The translations under genes were made by a program, and so were the position numbers. A stretch of 64,000 nt of DNA from JAGGSN01 sp965603725 (GTDB taxonomy: Bacteria > Zixibacteria > MSB-5A5 > UBA10806 > 4484-95): assembly GCA_965603725.1 (NCBI GenBank), contig CBFDEC010000002.1:60302-124301 (forward strand), written 5' to 3'. This document shows positions 26,563-36,280 of the stretch, piece by piece (within the stretch, counting starts at the first letter, position 1; each line of letters opens with the position of its first letter). Below the pieces are notes generated by a model that worked only from the letters and a program-made list of their open reading frames with translations, was not told where the DNA came from and did no database searches.

Positions 26563-27090
26563 TCACTCAACCACCCTTTCCCTCTTAATCTCAACCCCTT
26601 CCATCGCCAGCAATCGTTTTTTCATATCCAGCCCGCCGCCGTAACCTGTCAGGTGACCGCCTGAACCCACTACCCGATGACAGGGAATGACTATCGGGAT
26701 CGGGTTGGCAGCCATTATCTGGCCGACTGCCCGGGCCGCTTTCGGTGAACCGGCTTTCTTTGCCAAATATCCGTAAGTAGTAGTTTTGTCATAAGAGATT
26801 TTCTTGCATTCTTTTAATACTTTTTGCTTAAATGCCGGCATATAACCGATATCAAGGTTCAGCTTAAACGATTTCTTTTTCCCCTGGAAAAATTCCCTGA
26901 GTTGTTTTTTAATATCCTTTGTCATTTGAAGATTTTTCGAGGTTGTAAGATTATATTTACAGGCATGCTCCAGGATTTGGGACAGACCCGAGTATTTGCC
27001 GAAGCTGACACAACGAAGTCCCCTGTCGCTGACAGCGAAATATATATAGCCGAATCTCCTGTCTTTTATTGAGTCAATATAAAGCTTCAT
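26563..27090 (-). CDS. ogt: Methylated-DNA--protein-cysteine methyltransferase
   Basis: Suicide DNA repair enzyme that removes O6-alkyl groups from guanine. The 175-residue protein has the complete C-terminal catalytic domain: TTTYGYLAKKAGSPKAARAVG, then IPIVIPCHRVVGSGGHLTGYGGGL with acceptor Cys137. The N-terminal part is short and degenerate as in Ogt-type proteins. GAGG lies 8 bases before the ATG. Last gene of the minus-strand run nudix-ruvX-mltG-ogt, 9 bases after mltG. Confidence 0.92.
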   Translation of the reverse strand: MKLYIDSIKDRRFGYIYFAVSDRGLRCVSFGKYSGLSQILEHACKYNLTTSKNLQMTKDIKKQLREFFQGKKKSFKLNLDIGYMPAFKQKVLKECKKISYDKTTTYGYLAKKAGSPKAARAVGQIMAANPIPIVIPCHRVVGSGGHLTGYGGGLDMKKRLLAMEGVEIKRERVVE

Positions 27091-27099
27091 AATTAGACC

Positions 27100-28257
27100 T
27101 CACTGTAGAATACCCAGTCGTTTATTTCTTTTAATTCTATTTTTTGCGTTAACATGTTCGCGGTTCGATTTGGAGAAAACATGCGAACCATCTCCCTTAG
27201 CCACAAAATACAAGTAATCGCCATCGGACGGGTTAACTGCCGCCTTTAAGGAGGTCTTGCCGGGCGAGCAAATCGGACCGGGCGGCAAACCGTAATATCG
27301 ATAGGTGTTATAGGGAGAATTCACTTTAAGGTCTTTTGAATAAAGCGGTCGGTTAAGTCCGCCAAGCGCATAAATGACGGTCGGATCGCATTGAAGCCGC
27401 ATGCCTATTTTCAAACGTTTATGATATACCGCCGATATCGTCGGCCTTTCATTGTCGATCATCGCCTCTGATTCAACAAGAGAAGCCATAACAATTGCCT
27501 CATAAAAATCCAGGCCAAGTTTATTAGCCTTCTGCTCAAAAGAGTCGGGAAGGTTTTCAAAAAAATAATGGAGCATCTTGCCGACTGCCGATTGAGGCGA
27601 CTCATCGAAGAAAAAGTTATATGTGTCCGGGAATAGATAACCCTCCAGATCATCGACTGGAATCGAAAGCGAATCCAGGAGTTTTCTGTCTTTGCAGACC
27701 TCTAAAAACTCATCCTTGGTGAAATTTAATCGTTTGCTTAATAACTCGGCAGTCTCTTCAACCGTTAGCCCCTCCTGGATTGTCACATTATACGGAACAG
27801 CCGTGCCGGAGGTTAAAGCGTCAAATATATCAGCGATACTGGCTTCAGGTTCTATGGCGTATCGACCCGCTTTAAGTTTACGAGAAAATCCCAGAAGTTT
27901 GGAGAACATCAAAAAATTAAACTCGGAAGTTATCGCGCCCTCTTTTTTGAGATTGTAGCCGATATCATAGACTGTGTCACCGCGTTTTACAATCAGATAT
28001 TTAGTCTGGTCGCCAAACGTTGATGATTGATGCGGGAAAAAATACAGATAACAGCCGACTACAACTCCCACTACTATGCATATAGAAACAATCCTGACCG
28101 CATATCGCAAAGTCATCGATCTGTACCTCCTGAACGGGAGCGAAACGATAATAGATATAACCAGCACAATTGAGGCGATAAGGCTGAGCAGGTTTGAGCC
28201 CCACCACCAGATTTTATCCGTGATTCTAAATTTAACTTCATCGCTGTTTTTTGCCAT
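27100..28257 (-). CDS. mltG: Endolytic murein transglycosylase MltG
   Basis: A 385-residue inner-membrane protein that cleaves nascent glycan strands. Two hydrophobic stretches occur near the N-terminus (LLSLIASIVLVISIIVSLPF and IVSICIVVGVVVGCYLYFF); the family usually has one, so one may be peripheral. A LysM-like domain (YLIVKRGDTVYDIGYNL) precedes the YceG domain: VTIQEGLTVEETAELL, DDLEGYLFPDTYNF, catalytic Glu262 in VMASLVESEAMID, RLQCDPTVIYALG and NTYRYYGLPPGPICSPG. It overlaps ruvX by 20 bases; mltG-ruvX adjacency is common in bacteria. Confidence 0.93.
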   Translation of the reverse strand: MAKNSDEVKFRITDKIWWWGSNLLSLIASIVLVISIIVSLPFRRYRSMTLRYAVRIVSICIVVGVVVGCYLYFFPHQSSTFGDQTKYLIVKRGDTVYDIGYNLKKEGAITSEFNFLMFSKLLGFSRKLKAGRYAIEPEASIADIFDALTSGTAVPYNVTIQEGLTVEETAELLSKRLNFTKDEFLEVCKDRKLLDSLSIPVDDLEGYLFPDTYNFFFDESPQSAVGKMLHYFFENLPDSFEQKANKLGLDFYEAIVMASLVESEAMIDNERPTISAVYHKRLKIGMRLQCDPTVIYALGGLNRPLYSKDLKVNSPYNTYRYYGLPPGPICSPGKTSLKAAVNPSDGDYLYFVAKGDGSHVFSKSNREHVNAKNRIKRNKRLGILQ

Positions 28258-28651
28258 CTAAAAATGCCTGAAGAATGATAGTGGCGGCAACCTCATCGAT
28301 CCGGCCCTTACGGATTTTTTTCCCGGAGGCATGGATTTGCTTGCCGGCTTCTACAGTTGTCAGCCTTTCATCGACCAGGTTAACCGGGTAATTGATTTTT
28401 GATTTCAGTAATTCGACTAATTTTTCAGCTTTGGCGGTTGCAGGTCCGCGACTGCCGTCCATATTTAGAGGCTGACCGACAGCAATTTCGCCCACGCCTT
28501 CTTTTTCACATATCTCCAATAGTTTTTCTACAAGGTCGTTATAGCCTTTGAATTTAATGTATCCATATCCTGAAGCCAGGGTTTGCGACTGGTCAGATAT
28601 CGCCAGTCCGACACGGGTATCGCCAAAATCAATGGCAAGCGCTCTACTCAT
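28238..28651 (-). CDS. ruvX: RuvX/YqgF family Holliday junction resolvase-like protein
   Basis: RNase H-fold protein of 137 residues starting RALAIDFGDTRVGLAISDQ, with EIAVGQPLNMDGSRG and the conserved VNLVDERLTTVEAGKQI followed by GRIDEVAATIILQAFLDG, which supply the acidic metal-binding residues. YqgF proteins act in 16S rRNA 5'-end maturation and possibly junction resolution. The start at 28651 gives the canonical N-terminus; reading further upstream would run into the Nudix gene. It overlaps that gene by 8 bases. Confidence 0.92.
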   Translation of the reverse strand: MSRALAIDFGDTRVGLAISDQSQTLASGYGYIKFKGYNDLVEKLLEICEKEGVGEIAVGQPLNMDGSRGPATAKAEKLVELLKSKINYPVNLVDERLTTVEAGKQIHASGKKIRKGRIDEVAATIILQAFLDGKKQR

Positions 28652-29213
28652 TGGGATCGGGCAGCCTCCCTGTTTTCTTATATTTAGAATAGTCCTGAAA
28701 TGCTCGTTTGTGAGATTCGAAAGCGATATTATCGGGCGGTTTATCGATATTGAAGAACCTGATTTCGCTGGCGTCATCTCCGGGCGTTAATTTACCGTCG
28801 ATAATATCGGCAAGGTAAAGAATTAACACTGCTTTGTTTCGGGGGTCGTCATTACCGGAGTATATTTTAAATAAGCCTGTAAGTCTAAGGTTCAGCCCGG
28901 TTTCTTCGGCCACCTCACGGAGACAACACCGGCTCGGCGATTCGTCATACTCCATGAAGCCCGCGGGGAAACACCAGTCGCCTACATAGGGCGGGTATTT
29001 TCTTCTAACCATAAGTATCTTTCCGTCATTCTCCAATATAGCCCCAGCCGCGGGGATAGGGTTTCTGTAGTAGATGAAATCGCACTCAGGACAACGTTGC
29101 CTGGTTTTTCCATCGATTTTTCCATCAACAAGCCGGGCCGAACACCAGGGGCAATAAGTCGAAACCCTGCCGACAACCAGCTTATGCTCTTTTTCAAATG
29201 AGTCTTCAGCCAT
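28644..29213 (-). CDS. Nudix hydrolase with N-terminal zinc ribbon
   Basis: A 189-residue protein. Residues 19-43 hold a zinc ribbon (CPWC then CPECDF), as in NADH-pyrophosphatase-like Nudix enzymes, followed by IYYRNPIPAAGAILENDGK. The Nudix box is complete, from GFMEYDESPSRCC into LREVAEETGLNL (G-x5-E-x7-REUxEExGU). Probable substrate is a dinucleotide or ADP-linked compound; the specificity motif of NudC is not evident, so no symbol is given. First gene of the ruvX-mltG-ogt run. Confidence 0.88.
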   Translation of the reverse strand: MAEDSFEKEHKLVVGRVSTYCPWCSARLVDGKIDGKTRQRCPECDFIYYRNPIPAAGAILENDGKILMVRRKYPPYVGDWCFPAGFMEYDESPSRCCLREVAEETGLNLRLTGLFKIYSGNDDPRNKAVLILYLADIIDGKLTPGDDASEIRFFNIDKPPDNIAFESHKRAFQDYSKYKKTGRLPDPNE

Positions 29214-29328
29214 AACCGATTTAATTCATTTTATGTTATCGAAGTCAACTTCCATCATTGATAATTATAGAACAATAAATACCATATGGCAAGCGATTTG
29301 GATTCTATATCTTTCTCGCCGCTCAAAT

Positions 29329-30846
29329 CTATTTTTTTATTAAGTTCCTTATATATCTTGTTAGCTTAAAACTTAATTCAGCGCCAAGAAGAAAAGACAT
29401 GGCAATTTTTACAGCCATTGCTGCCCATGCTCTGGGCGCGGTAAACAGCCATCTGAAAAAACCATCTTTTAAAGTTGCCTTGAAATATTCAATAAATAAA
29501 CAATGCTGCCAGAGTTGTACTTTATGATTATCGAATTCCGGGGTTTGAATTGAAACTTGTGTAAATAAAGCCGCTTTGTAATTTACAAACTCGTCCTCAT
29601 AAGATTTTTTTTCGATATATCCATTAGCCAGACAATCATCGTGCAGCTTGGTTCCGGGCATTGGGGTGGCAATAAAGATAGAAACATTATTGAATTTCAG
29701 ATCTCTTATATACTTTTTTGTGTTTTCGATGGAACTGTCGCTTTCTCCGGGCATGCCGATTATAAAATAAGCGTTCATTTTGATTCCCAGTTTGCGGCAG
29801 GCTTTTGCCACCTCATAGATTTTATCAGCTTTCAGTCCTTTTCGGATAACCCGATTTCTCATGAAATCATCGCCGGATTCTATTGCCAGATTCAAAGAGT
29901 CACAGCCCGATTTCCTGGCAAACTCCAGAGATTCCTCATCCAGAGAGCCAACGTGAACCCCGTTTGGCGTATTCCATCTTATTTTCAATTTTCGCTCTGT
30001 AATTCCTTTGCAGATTTCAATAAACCTGTCTTTGTCATAGGTAAGGTTGTCATCCTCGAACGAAAGTTCGTTAACGTGATATTTATCTACCAGTGTTTCA
30101 ATTTCATCCACCACATTGGATGCCGAACGGCTGCGGTATTTTCGTCCCATAACGTTATGAATACCGCAAAATGTGCACCTGTATGGACAGCTCCGTGATG
30201 TAACAACCGGCGCATATCTCCCTTTGCCAAGACCCCAGCGCCCTTCACCCAGGTTTAAGTAACGTTCCATATCAAACATATCCCAGGCAGGACAGCTTAG
30301 ATTATCAAGGTCTGTAATATATTGTGTTTTTGGGTTTATGATTATTTCGCCATGCCTTTTAAAGGCCAAACCGTCAATGTCTTTAAAATCGCTCTTATTA
30401 ATTATTGATTCTATAAGCTTAACGAAACTCCGTTCTCCTTCCCCGATTACTGCAAAATCTATCTCGGGATACGAGCAAACCTCGGCAGGCATTATGCTTG
30501 GATGAATGCCGCCGATGACAGTTATGATTTTTTTGCCGATGCTTTTTATAACTTTGGCTGTTTCAAGCGCCGCTGGAAACCGTGACGAAAAAAAGCATCC
30601 GATTCCGACAAGCCCGGGTTCGATCGATTTTACCAGCTCTCGCAGTTGATTATTATCCAGTCCGAAACGCAGTATTCCCTTATCAATTTCAACAGGCTCT
30701 GATTTAGCGGCGCTGTCTGCAACCACGACCTCAAATCCGGAATTTTTAAGCGAGGCGGCGAGATACCCCAGGCCAAGCGGAAATGATATGCCGCATCCTG
30801 AATGTTTTGGCGCATTAAACGATGGGTTTACAAGCATAATTTGCAT
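29329..30846 (-). CDS. B12-binding radical SAM protein
   Basis: A 505-residue protein with an N-terminal cobalamin-binding Rossmann domain (MLVNPSFNAPKHSGCGISFP, GLGYLAASLKNSGFEVVVAD, VIGGIHPSIMPAEV) and a radical SAM barrel with the 4Fe-4S cluster motif Cys220-Cys224-Cys227 (SRSCPYRCTFCG). Downstream are LSFEDDNLTYDKDRF and MNAYFIIGMPGESDSSIENT. Family members methylate or rearrange lipids, hopanoids and metabolites; the substrate is not predictable. The C-terminal about 60 residues are hydrophobic (WLFTAPRAWAAMAVKIAMSF), suggesting membrane association and a lipid-like substrate. It is 115 bases upstream of the Nudix gene. Confidence 0.85.
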   Translation of the reverse strand: MQIMLVNPSFNAPKHSGCGISFPLGLGYLAASLKNSGFEVVVADSAAKSEPVEIDKGILRFGLDNNQLRELVKSIEPGLVGIGCFFSSRFPAALETAKVIKSIGKKIITVIGGIHPSIMPAEVCSYPEIDFAVIGEGERSFVKLIESIINKSDFKDIDGLAFKRHGEIIINPKTQYITDLDNLSCPAWDMFDMERYLNLGEGRWGLGKGRYAPVVTSRSCPYRCTFCGIHNVMGRKYRSRSASNVVDEIETLVDKYHVNELSFEDDNLTYDKDRFIEICKGITERKLKIRWNTPNGVHVGSLDEESLEFARKSGCDSLNLAIESGDDFMRNRVIRKGLKADKIYEVAKACRKLGIKMNAYFIIGMPGESDSSIENTKKYIRDLKFNNVSIFIATPMPGTKLHDDCLANGYIEKKSYEDEFVNYKAALFTQVSIQTPEFDNHKVQLWQHCLFIEYFKATLKDGFFRWLFTAPRAWAAMAVKIAMSFLLGAELSFKLTRYIRNLIKK

Positions 30847-31072
30847 TGACTAATAATATTATATTGATAATACGACAACAAGAAAAAAGCAGCCGTAGGC
30901 TTTATGTATCTATATAATGAGGGACAGCATGAATTGATTATATATTGAAAAAAGAAGAAATTACCCCTTTTCAAAATTAATAATGGTTTTCTCTTGCCAT
31001 GAAAATAGCTTTTGATTATTTTAAAATATAAATTGGCGATACGGTCGTACTTGTTTTAAAGTAGGTGCAGCT

Positions 31073-32281
31073 ATGAGTGATGAATTACAGGTTGAAAATA
31101 TAGTGAAGGAATGGCAGTTTTCGCATTTCGCTCGCGAACAGAAAAGTTCAATAATAAGAGAGATCCTGAAAGATTCAACAAAACCCGGTGTCGTTAATTT
31201 TGGCGGCGGCCTGCCGGCTCCGGATTTGTTCCCGCTGGAAAAAATTAAGTGGGCCTGTACAAAGGTAATCGAAAATTATGGGACTACAGCGCTTCAGTAT
31301 TCACTGACGATTGGAGTCGACAAACTGCAGGAAGTTGTTGTTTCCAGATATAAAAACAAAGGCGTCGATCTTTCAACTGGCGATATCCAGATAACCGGCG
31401 GTTCCCAGCAGGGTCTTGATATAATCGGTCGGGTTTTCATTGAGCCGGGTTCGGTCGTTCTGACTGAAACTCCCACCTACCTTGGCGCCCTGCAGGCTTT
31501 TTCGTTCTATGGCGTCAGGTATGTCTCAGTTGATACCGACAACGATGGCGTTATACCTGAGGACTTAGAGAGGAAAATAGAAAAAAATAAGCCTCGCTTC
31601 ATTTACCTTGTTTCGACCTTTCAAAATCCCACAGGAATCACCATATCAGAGGAACGCCGGATAAAAATAGTTGAAATTGCCAGAAAATACAATTGTCCGA
31701 TTGTCGATGACAATCCTTATGGTGAAATACGCTTTATGGGGAAAGATCTGCCCTCTCTGAAAGCTATCGGTAAAGAGCAGGTAATCGAGTTGGGAACGTT
31801 TTCCAAGCTGATTTCCCCTGGTCTGCGTATCGGCTGGATCGCCTCGAACCGCCAGGTACAGCCGATTATCGAACGGATGAAACAGGCATTGGACCTTCAC
31901 ACCAATACATTCTGTCAGTATGTTATTGCCGAGTTCGCCGCCGCTGGACATCTGGAATCACATATAGAGCTAATTAAAAAAGAATATGGCAAGAAACGCA
32001 ATTTCATTATAGAGATGTTGAAGAAATATCTGAGTGACTATACCACATGGACTACTCCTGAGGGCGGGTTGTTTCTCTGGGTAAAATTACTGGATAATAT
32101 CAGCGCTACCGAGATGTTGCCCCGCGCTATCGATGCCGGAGTAGCTTATGTGCCGGGAAAATTTTTCTATAGTGAAAAGCAGGATGACACTACAATGCGT
32201 CTGAATTTCTGTTACGCAACGGAGGAGAATATAGAATTAGGGATAAAGAGGCTGGCTAACGTGATAGCTTCAGCAAACTAA
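31073..32281 (+). CDS. PLP-dependent class I/II aminotransferase (LysN/2-aminoadipate-type)
   Basis: Fold-type I aminotransferase of 402 residues. Features: VVNFGGGLPAPDLFPLEKI, ALQYSLTIGVDKLQEVV, ITGGSQQGLDIIGRVF, YLVSTFQNPTGITISEERR, DDNPYGEIRF, and the PLP-binding Lys245 in LGTFSKLISPGLRIGW. This is the LysN/MocR-related subgroup with broad specificity (2-aminoadipate, aromatic or branched-chain amino acids). It precedes dapF by 28 bases, which hints at a role in lysine/diaminopimelate or general amino acid metabolism, but specificity is unproven. AGGTG lies just before the ATG. Confidence 0.85.
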   Translation: MSDELQVENIVKEWQFSHFAREQKSSIIREILKDSTKPGVVNFGGGLPAPDLFPLEKIKWACTKVIENYGTTALQYSLTIGVDKLQEVVVSRYKNKGVDLSTGDIQITGGSQQGLDIIGRVFIEPGSVVLTETPTYLGALQAFSFYGVRYVSVDTDNDGVIPEDLERKIEKNKPRFIYLVSTFQNPTGITISEERRIKIVEIARKYNCPIVDDNPYGEIRFMGKDLPSLKAIGKEQVIELGTFSKLISPGLRIGWIASNRQVQPIIERMKQALDLHTNTFCQYVIAEFAAAGHLESHIELIKKEYGKKRNFIIEMLKKYLSDYTTWTTPEGGLFLWVKLLDNISATEMLPRAIDAGVAYVPGKFFYSEKQDDTTMRLNFCYATEENIELGIKRLANVIASAN

Positions 32282-32309
32282 ACCTTTCAAACTTGCTTTC
32301 TGAATATTT

Positions 32310-33146
32310 ATGACCTTGCCTTATGTCAAAATGCAGGGCCTTGGCAATAGTTATATTTTTATTGAGGCTCAAAGAGTTAAAAAATATTCCCTTGGGAAAT
32401 TGGCCATTGCTGTATCTGATGCAAACGAAGGCATCGGCGCCGACGGTCTGATTGTGGTGGACACTTCTAAGGAGCCGTTTGCTATGCGTATTTTCAACCG
32501 TAACGGATCAGAGGCTGAAATGTGCGGCAACGGCTTGCGTCAGGCCGCCCTGTTTTTAAAAAAATCCAGGTTTCCCAACCGAAAACGATTCGTTATATCG
32601 ACGACTGCCGGGGTTTTTCTCACCAGGGTTATAACCTCTCGAGAGAGCAGGGCAAAAGTAGAGACATCACTTGGGTCGCCTGTTTTTTCAGCTAAAGAGG
32701 TCGGTTTAAAAAGCAAGACAGACCTGGCCTTTGATGTGCCGGTATTTGAATATGGAGATAAAAAAATCACCATGGATTGCGTCAGTATCGGAAATCCTCA
32801 TGCCGTTGTTCTTGTGGCAAGCTATGATTTCGACTGGTCTCGTTTGGGACGTGAAATTAGCGAACACAGGATGTTTTCCGACGGCATAAATGTTAATTTT
32901 ATGAAGATTATTAATTCAAGGCGATTCGAAGTGAAGACTTTTGAGAGAGGTTCAGGAGTTACTGCCGCCTGCGGAAGCGGCGCCGCCGCCTGTCTGGCAG
33001 TGGGTGTTATGCGTAATATACTTCAGAAGAAAGCCGTTGCCATTGCAACTGGCGGGAACCTGGAGCTTTCCTGGGATATATCAACAAATACAATAAGCCA
33101 GCTTGGACCCGCTTCAATTATCTGTTATGGAGAATATTACGGTTGA
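32310..33146 (+). CDS. dapF: Diaminopimelate epimerase DapF
   Basis: Converts LL- to meso-diaminopimelate for lysine and peptidoglycan, without PLP. The two catalytic cysteines are present: Cys72 in AEMCGNGLRQAA and Cys221 in TAACGSGAAACLAV. VKMQGLGNSYIFIEA at the N-terminus and SIGNPHAVVLV in the middle are also typical. 278 residues, normal length. The product feeds MurE encoded at 14.3 kb. Ends in a TTGA overlap with argS. Confidence 0.95.
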   Translation: MTLPYVKMQGLGNSYIFIEAQRVKKYSLGKLAIAVSDANEGIGADGLIVVDTSKEPFAMRIFNRNGSEAEMCGNGLRQAALFLKKSRFPNRKRFVISTTAGVFLTRVITSRESRAKVETSLGSPVFSAKEVGLKSKTDLAFDVPVFEYGDKKITMDCVSIGNPHAVVLVASYDFDWSRLGREISEHRMFSDGINVNFMKIINSRRFEVKTFERGSGVTAACGSGAAACLAVGVMRNILQKKAVAIATGGNLELSWDISTNTISQLGPASIICYGEYYG

Positions 33147-34855
33147 ATCTATTTAAAAGTCATATATGCGGGATTGTGTCTGATTTAGTCGGATTTCCTG
33201 CGTCGGATATTGCCGGTACTCTCGAAATCCCTCCCGATGAAAATATGGGCGATTACGGTTGGCCATGTTTTCAGCTGGCTAAGACAATGAAAAAAGCGCC
33301 ACCCTTAATTGCTTCGGAGCTGGCTGAAAAAATCTCTTCGGATAAATATATAAAGTCTGTTTCGGCAAAGGGACCATACCTTAATATTATGCTTGATAAA
33401 CAGGCTGTTATTGAGTATGTTTGCCGACAGGTTTTTTCAAAAGGGAAAAACTATGGCAAATCGGATATTGGCAACGGCAAAATTGCTATAATCGAGTATT
33501 CATCACCCAACATTGCCAAGCCGATGAATATCGGGCACCTTCGCTCGACAGTTATTGGGGCGGCGCTGAAACGGATTTATGAATATCTCGGTTACAAGGT
33601 TGTCAGCATTAATCATATCGGTGATTGGGGCGCTCAATTCGGGAAGCTGGCATTAGCGTACAGAAAGTGGGCCGATACAAAAAAAATGGAGGAAGACCCT
33701 ATAAACGAGCTTTACCGGATATATGTAAAAATTCATAAAGAAGCCGATGCCGATAAATCCCTTGAAGATGGAGCTCGTGATTTGTTTAGAAAACTGGAGG
33801 ATGGCGACCCCGAAATTACCGACCTGTGGCGCAAATTCGTCGACCTGAGTTGGCAGGATTTCAAGCGTGTCTATGATATGCTGGGGATTGAATTTGACTC
33901 TGTTGCGGGAGAGTCGTTCTACCAGAAAATGATCCCCGATGTCTTAAAACTTCTCGAGGAAAAAAAGCTGAGTCGTAAAAGCCAGGGAGCGTTGATTGTT
34001 CCGCTTGATGATTATAATATTGAGCCAATGCTGCTGCGTAAAAAAGACGGTTCAACTTTGTACGGAACCAGAGACCTGGCAGCCGCTATTTACCGTCATA
34101 ATACTTATAATTTCGAAAAGCTGCTCTATGTTGTCGGCGTTGCGCAGGGACTCCATTTCAAGCAGTTCTTTAAGGTCCTCGAACTGGCCGGTTTTGACTG
34201 GGTGTCTAAATGCGAGCATGTTGACTTTGGCTGGGTTACGCTTGGCGGCGAAATGATGTCGACCCGGAAAGGCAACGTTGTGTTCTTAGAGGATGTTTTA
34301 AATCATGCGAGGGCGAAAGCTTTAACAATTATCGAACAGAACAGTCCCGACCTTGAGAACAAAGAAAAAGTTGCTCAACAGGTCGGTATTGGAGCCGTCG
34401 TCTTTACCGAACTGTCGGTTAAACGTCATACCGACGTGTCTTTCGACTGGGACAGGATGCTTGATTTCCAGGGCTATTCGGGACCATATCTGCAATATGG
34501 TCATGCCCGTATATGCAGCGTCATGCGTAAACACGGAAAAGAACTCGACGTTGAAGCAGATTACGGGCTGTTGAGATTACCAGAGGAGTATAAACTGGCT
34601 AAAATGCTGTTGGAATTCCCCGATAGACTTATCAACGCATCCGAGCAAAACGAGCCATATGTGCTTACATCATACATGTTTGATCTGGTCAGTCTTTTTT
34701 CGACATACTTTCAAAAGCATAAGTCGCCAACAGATAAAATCCTGTCTGATGATCCTCCTTTAAGAAAAGCAAAAGTAAATTTATCATATAGCGTAAAAAC
34801 CGTTTTGGAATCAGGGCTGAATATATTGGGGCTTGAAGCTCCTGAAAGAATGTAA
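33143..34855 (+). CDS. argS: Arginyl-tRNA synthetase
   Basis: Class I aminoacyl-tRNA synthetase of 570 residues. N-terminal Add-1 domain (VSAKGPYLNIMLDKQAV), HIGH-type signature in SSPNIAKPMNIGHLRST, NHIGDWGAQFGKLALAY, YGTRDLAAAIYRH, VVGVAQGLHFKQFFKVL, and the KMSKS-equivalent MMSTRKGNVVFLEDV. C-terminal anticodon-binding domain includes YLQYGHARICSVMRK. TTG start overlaps the dapF stop (TTGA). Complete. Confidence 0.95.
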   Translation: MNLFKSHICGIVSDLVGFPASDIAGTLEIPPDENMGDYGWPCFQLAKTMKKAPPLIASELAEKISSDKYIKSVSAKGPYLNIMLDKQAVIEYVCRQVFSKGKNYGKSDIGNGKIAIIEYSSPNIAKPMNIGHLRSTVIGAALKRIYEYLGYKVVSINHIGDWGAQFGKLALAYRKWADTKKMEEDPINELYRIYVKIHKEADADKSLEDGARDLFRKLEDGDPEITDLWRKFVDLSWQDFKRVYDMLGIEFDSVAGESFYQKMIPDVLKLLEEKKLSRKSQGALIVPLDDYNIEPMLLRKKDGSTLYGTRDLAAAIYRHNTYNFEKLLYVVGVAQGLHFKQFFKVLELAGFDWVSKCEHVDFGWVTLGGEMMSTRKGNVVFLEDVLNHARAKALTIIEQNSPDLENKEKVAQQVGIGAVVFTELSVKRHTDVSFDWDRMLDFQGYSGPYLQYGHARICSVMRKHGKELDVEADYGLLRLPEEYKLAKMLLEFPDRLINASEQNEPYVLTSYMFDLVSLFSTYFQKHKSPTDKILSDDPPLRKAKVNLSYSVKTVLESGLNILGLEAPERM

Positions 34856-34888
34856 GTAATTCAAAAATAAACAGAAAAGATTCAAATT

Positions 34889-36268
34889 ATGAACAAGATC
34901 ATCAAACCTGCATCAAGCATTCGGGGTAAAATTACTTTTACGGGAGATAAATCTATTTCTCACAGAGCCGTCATACTCGCTTCCATTGCCAGAGGCGATA
35001 CCACAATCATTAATTACAGCGCCAGCCAGGAATTTGAGTCGACGCTTAACTGCCTTCGTCAGTATGGTATCGAAATCGAACAGCCCGTGGATGATAAGAA
35101 CAAGCTTATCATTCACGGTAAAGGATTAGAGGGATTTTCCAGGCCGGAGGGAGTAATTGACGCCGGCAACTCAGGCGCAACTGTACGGCTGCTTATGGGA
35201 GTTGCCGCCGCCTGTCCATTCGAGTCAACTTTCGATGGTTCTGAAAGGCTCAGGTCCCGGCCGATGCTCAGAGTAATTGAGCCTCTGGAAAAGATGGGAG
35301 CCAAAATTGAAAGCGACAACTTCAAGGCGCCGATCACGATCAACGGCGGCAACCTTCAGGCAATCAAATATATTATGCCCCTGTCAACTTCTCAGGTTAA
35401 GGGGGCGGTTTTCTTAGCGGGTCTTTTTGCCGACGGCATTACCGAGCTTATTGAGCGGATCCCCAGCCGAGATCATTTTGAGCGGCTGATGTCATTCATG
35501 AAAATTAAGTTCAATAAGGAAAAAGTTCAGCCTGCCCCACTTCAGATAAATGATGAATTTGAACGACGATTGAAAAAGCTTAACAAGAGCGTTGTTTTAG
35601 AACCGCGAGGCGGGCTTTTCACTCTGCCGGGCAATCAAAGGCCAGTCTCCAGCCAGACAATCGAAATTCCCGGCGATATTTCTGCCGCCGCTTTATTTGT
35701 GGCTGCAGCAACATTAGTTAAAAAATCAAATCTGGTCATTGAAAATGTCGGTTTAAATCCCACCAGAATAGGCTTTCTTGAGATACTGGTTAAGATGAGA
35801 GCCAATATCAAATCCGAAGTCACCGGGCGAAAAGGTTATGAGCCGGCAGGAACAATTATTACTTCTAATAGCTCGTTGAAGGGCAGACGAATTGTCGGCG
35901 AAGTTATCCCGTCTATTATTGATGAATTACCGATGATGGCTATTATAGCTACCCAGGCTCAGGGCACAACTGTTATTCGTGATGCTTTTGAATTACGGCA
36001 CAAGGAAACCGATCGTATTAAAGCAGTTGTCACAAACCTTCGCAAGATGGGCGCCAGAATCGGCGAACTTGAGGATGGTTTGGCTATAGACGGCAGCGCT
36101 GATCTTGAAGGAGCGGAAATCACCTCCCATGGCGACCATAGAATTGCCATGGCTTTCGCTATTGCCGGCCTTATAGCAAAAGGTGAAACCGTAATCAGAG
36201 ATGCTGAATGTGTGGCCACCTCTCATCCTACTTTCTGGGAAGACCTTGACTCTGTAGCCGAATATTAA
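34889..36268 (+). CDS. aroA: 3-phosphoshikimate 1-carboxyvinyltransferase (EPSP synthase)
   Basis: Sixth step of the shikimate pathway. Motifs: GDKSISHRAVILASIARG, DAGNSGATVRLLMGVAA, SERLRSRPMLRVIEPLEKMG, STSQVKGAVFLAGLFADG, EIPGDISAAALFVAAA, DELPMMAIIATQAQG, ELRHKETDRIKAV, HGDHRIAMAFAIAGLIA. At 459 residues it is longer than usual; the excess lies around residues 208-245, a basic, repeat-free insertion (FERRLKKLNKSVVLEPRGG) between the two domains. Follows argS by 33 bases. Confidence 0.94.
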   Translation: MNKIIKPASSIRGKITFTGDKSISHRAVILASIARGDTTIINYSASQEFESTLNCLRQYGIEIEQPVDDKNKLIIHGKGLEGFSRPEGVIDAGNSGATVRLLMGVAAACPFESTFDGSERLRSRPMLRVIEPLEKMGAKIESDNFKAPITINGGNLQAIKYIMPLSTSQVKGAVFLAGLFADGITELIERIPSRDHFERLMSFMKIKFNKEKVQPAPLQINDEFERRLKKLNKSVVLEPRGGLFTLPGNQRPVSSQTIEIPGDISAAALFVAAATLVKKSNLVIENVGLNPTRIGFLEILVKMRANIKSEVTGRKGYEPAGTIITSNSSLKGRRIVGEVIPSIIDELPMMAIIATQAQGTTVIRDAFELRHKETDRIKAVVTNLRKMGARIGELEDGLAIDGSADLEGAEITSHGDHRIAMAFAIAGLIAKGETVIRDAECVATSHPTFWEDLDSVAEY

Positions 36269-36280
36269 CCGGCGCCCGTT

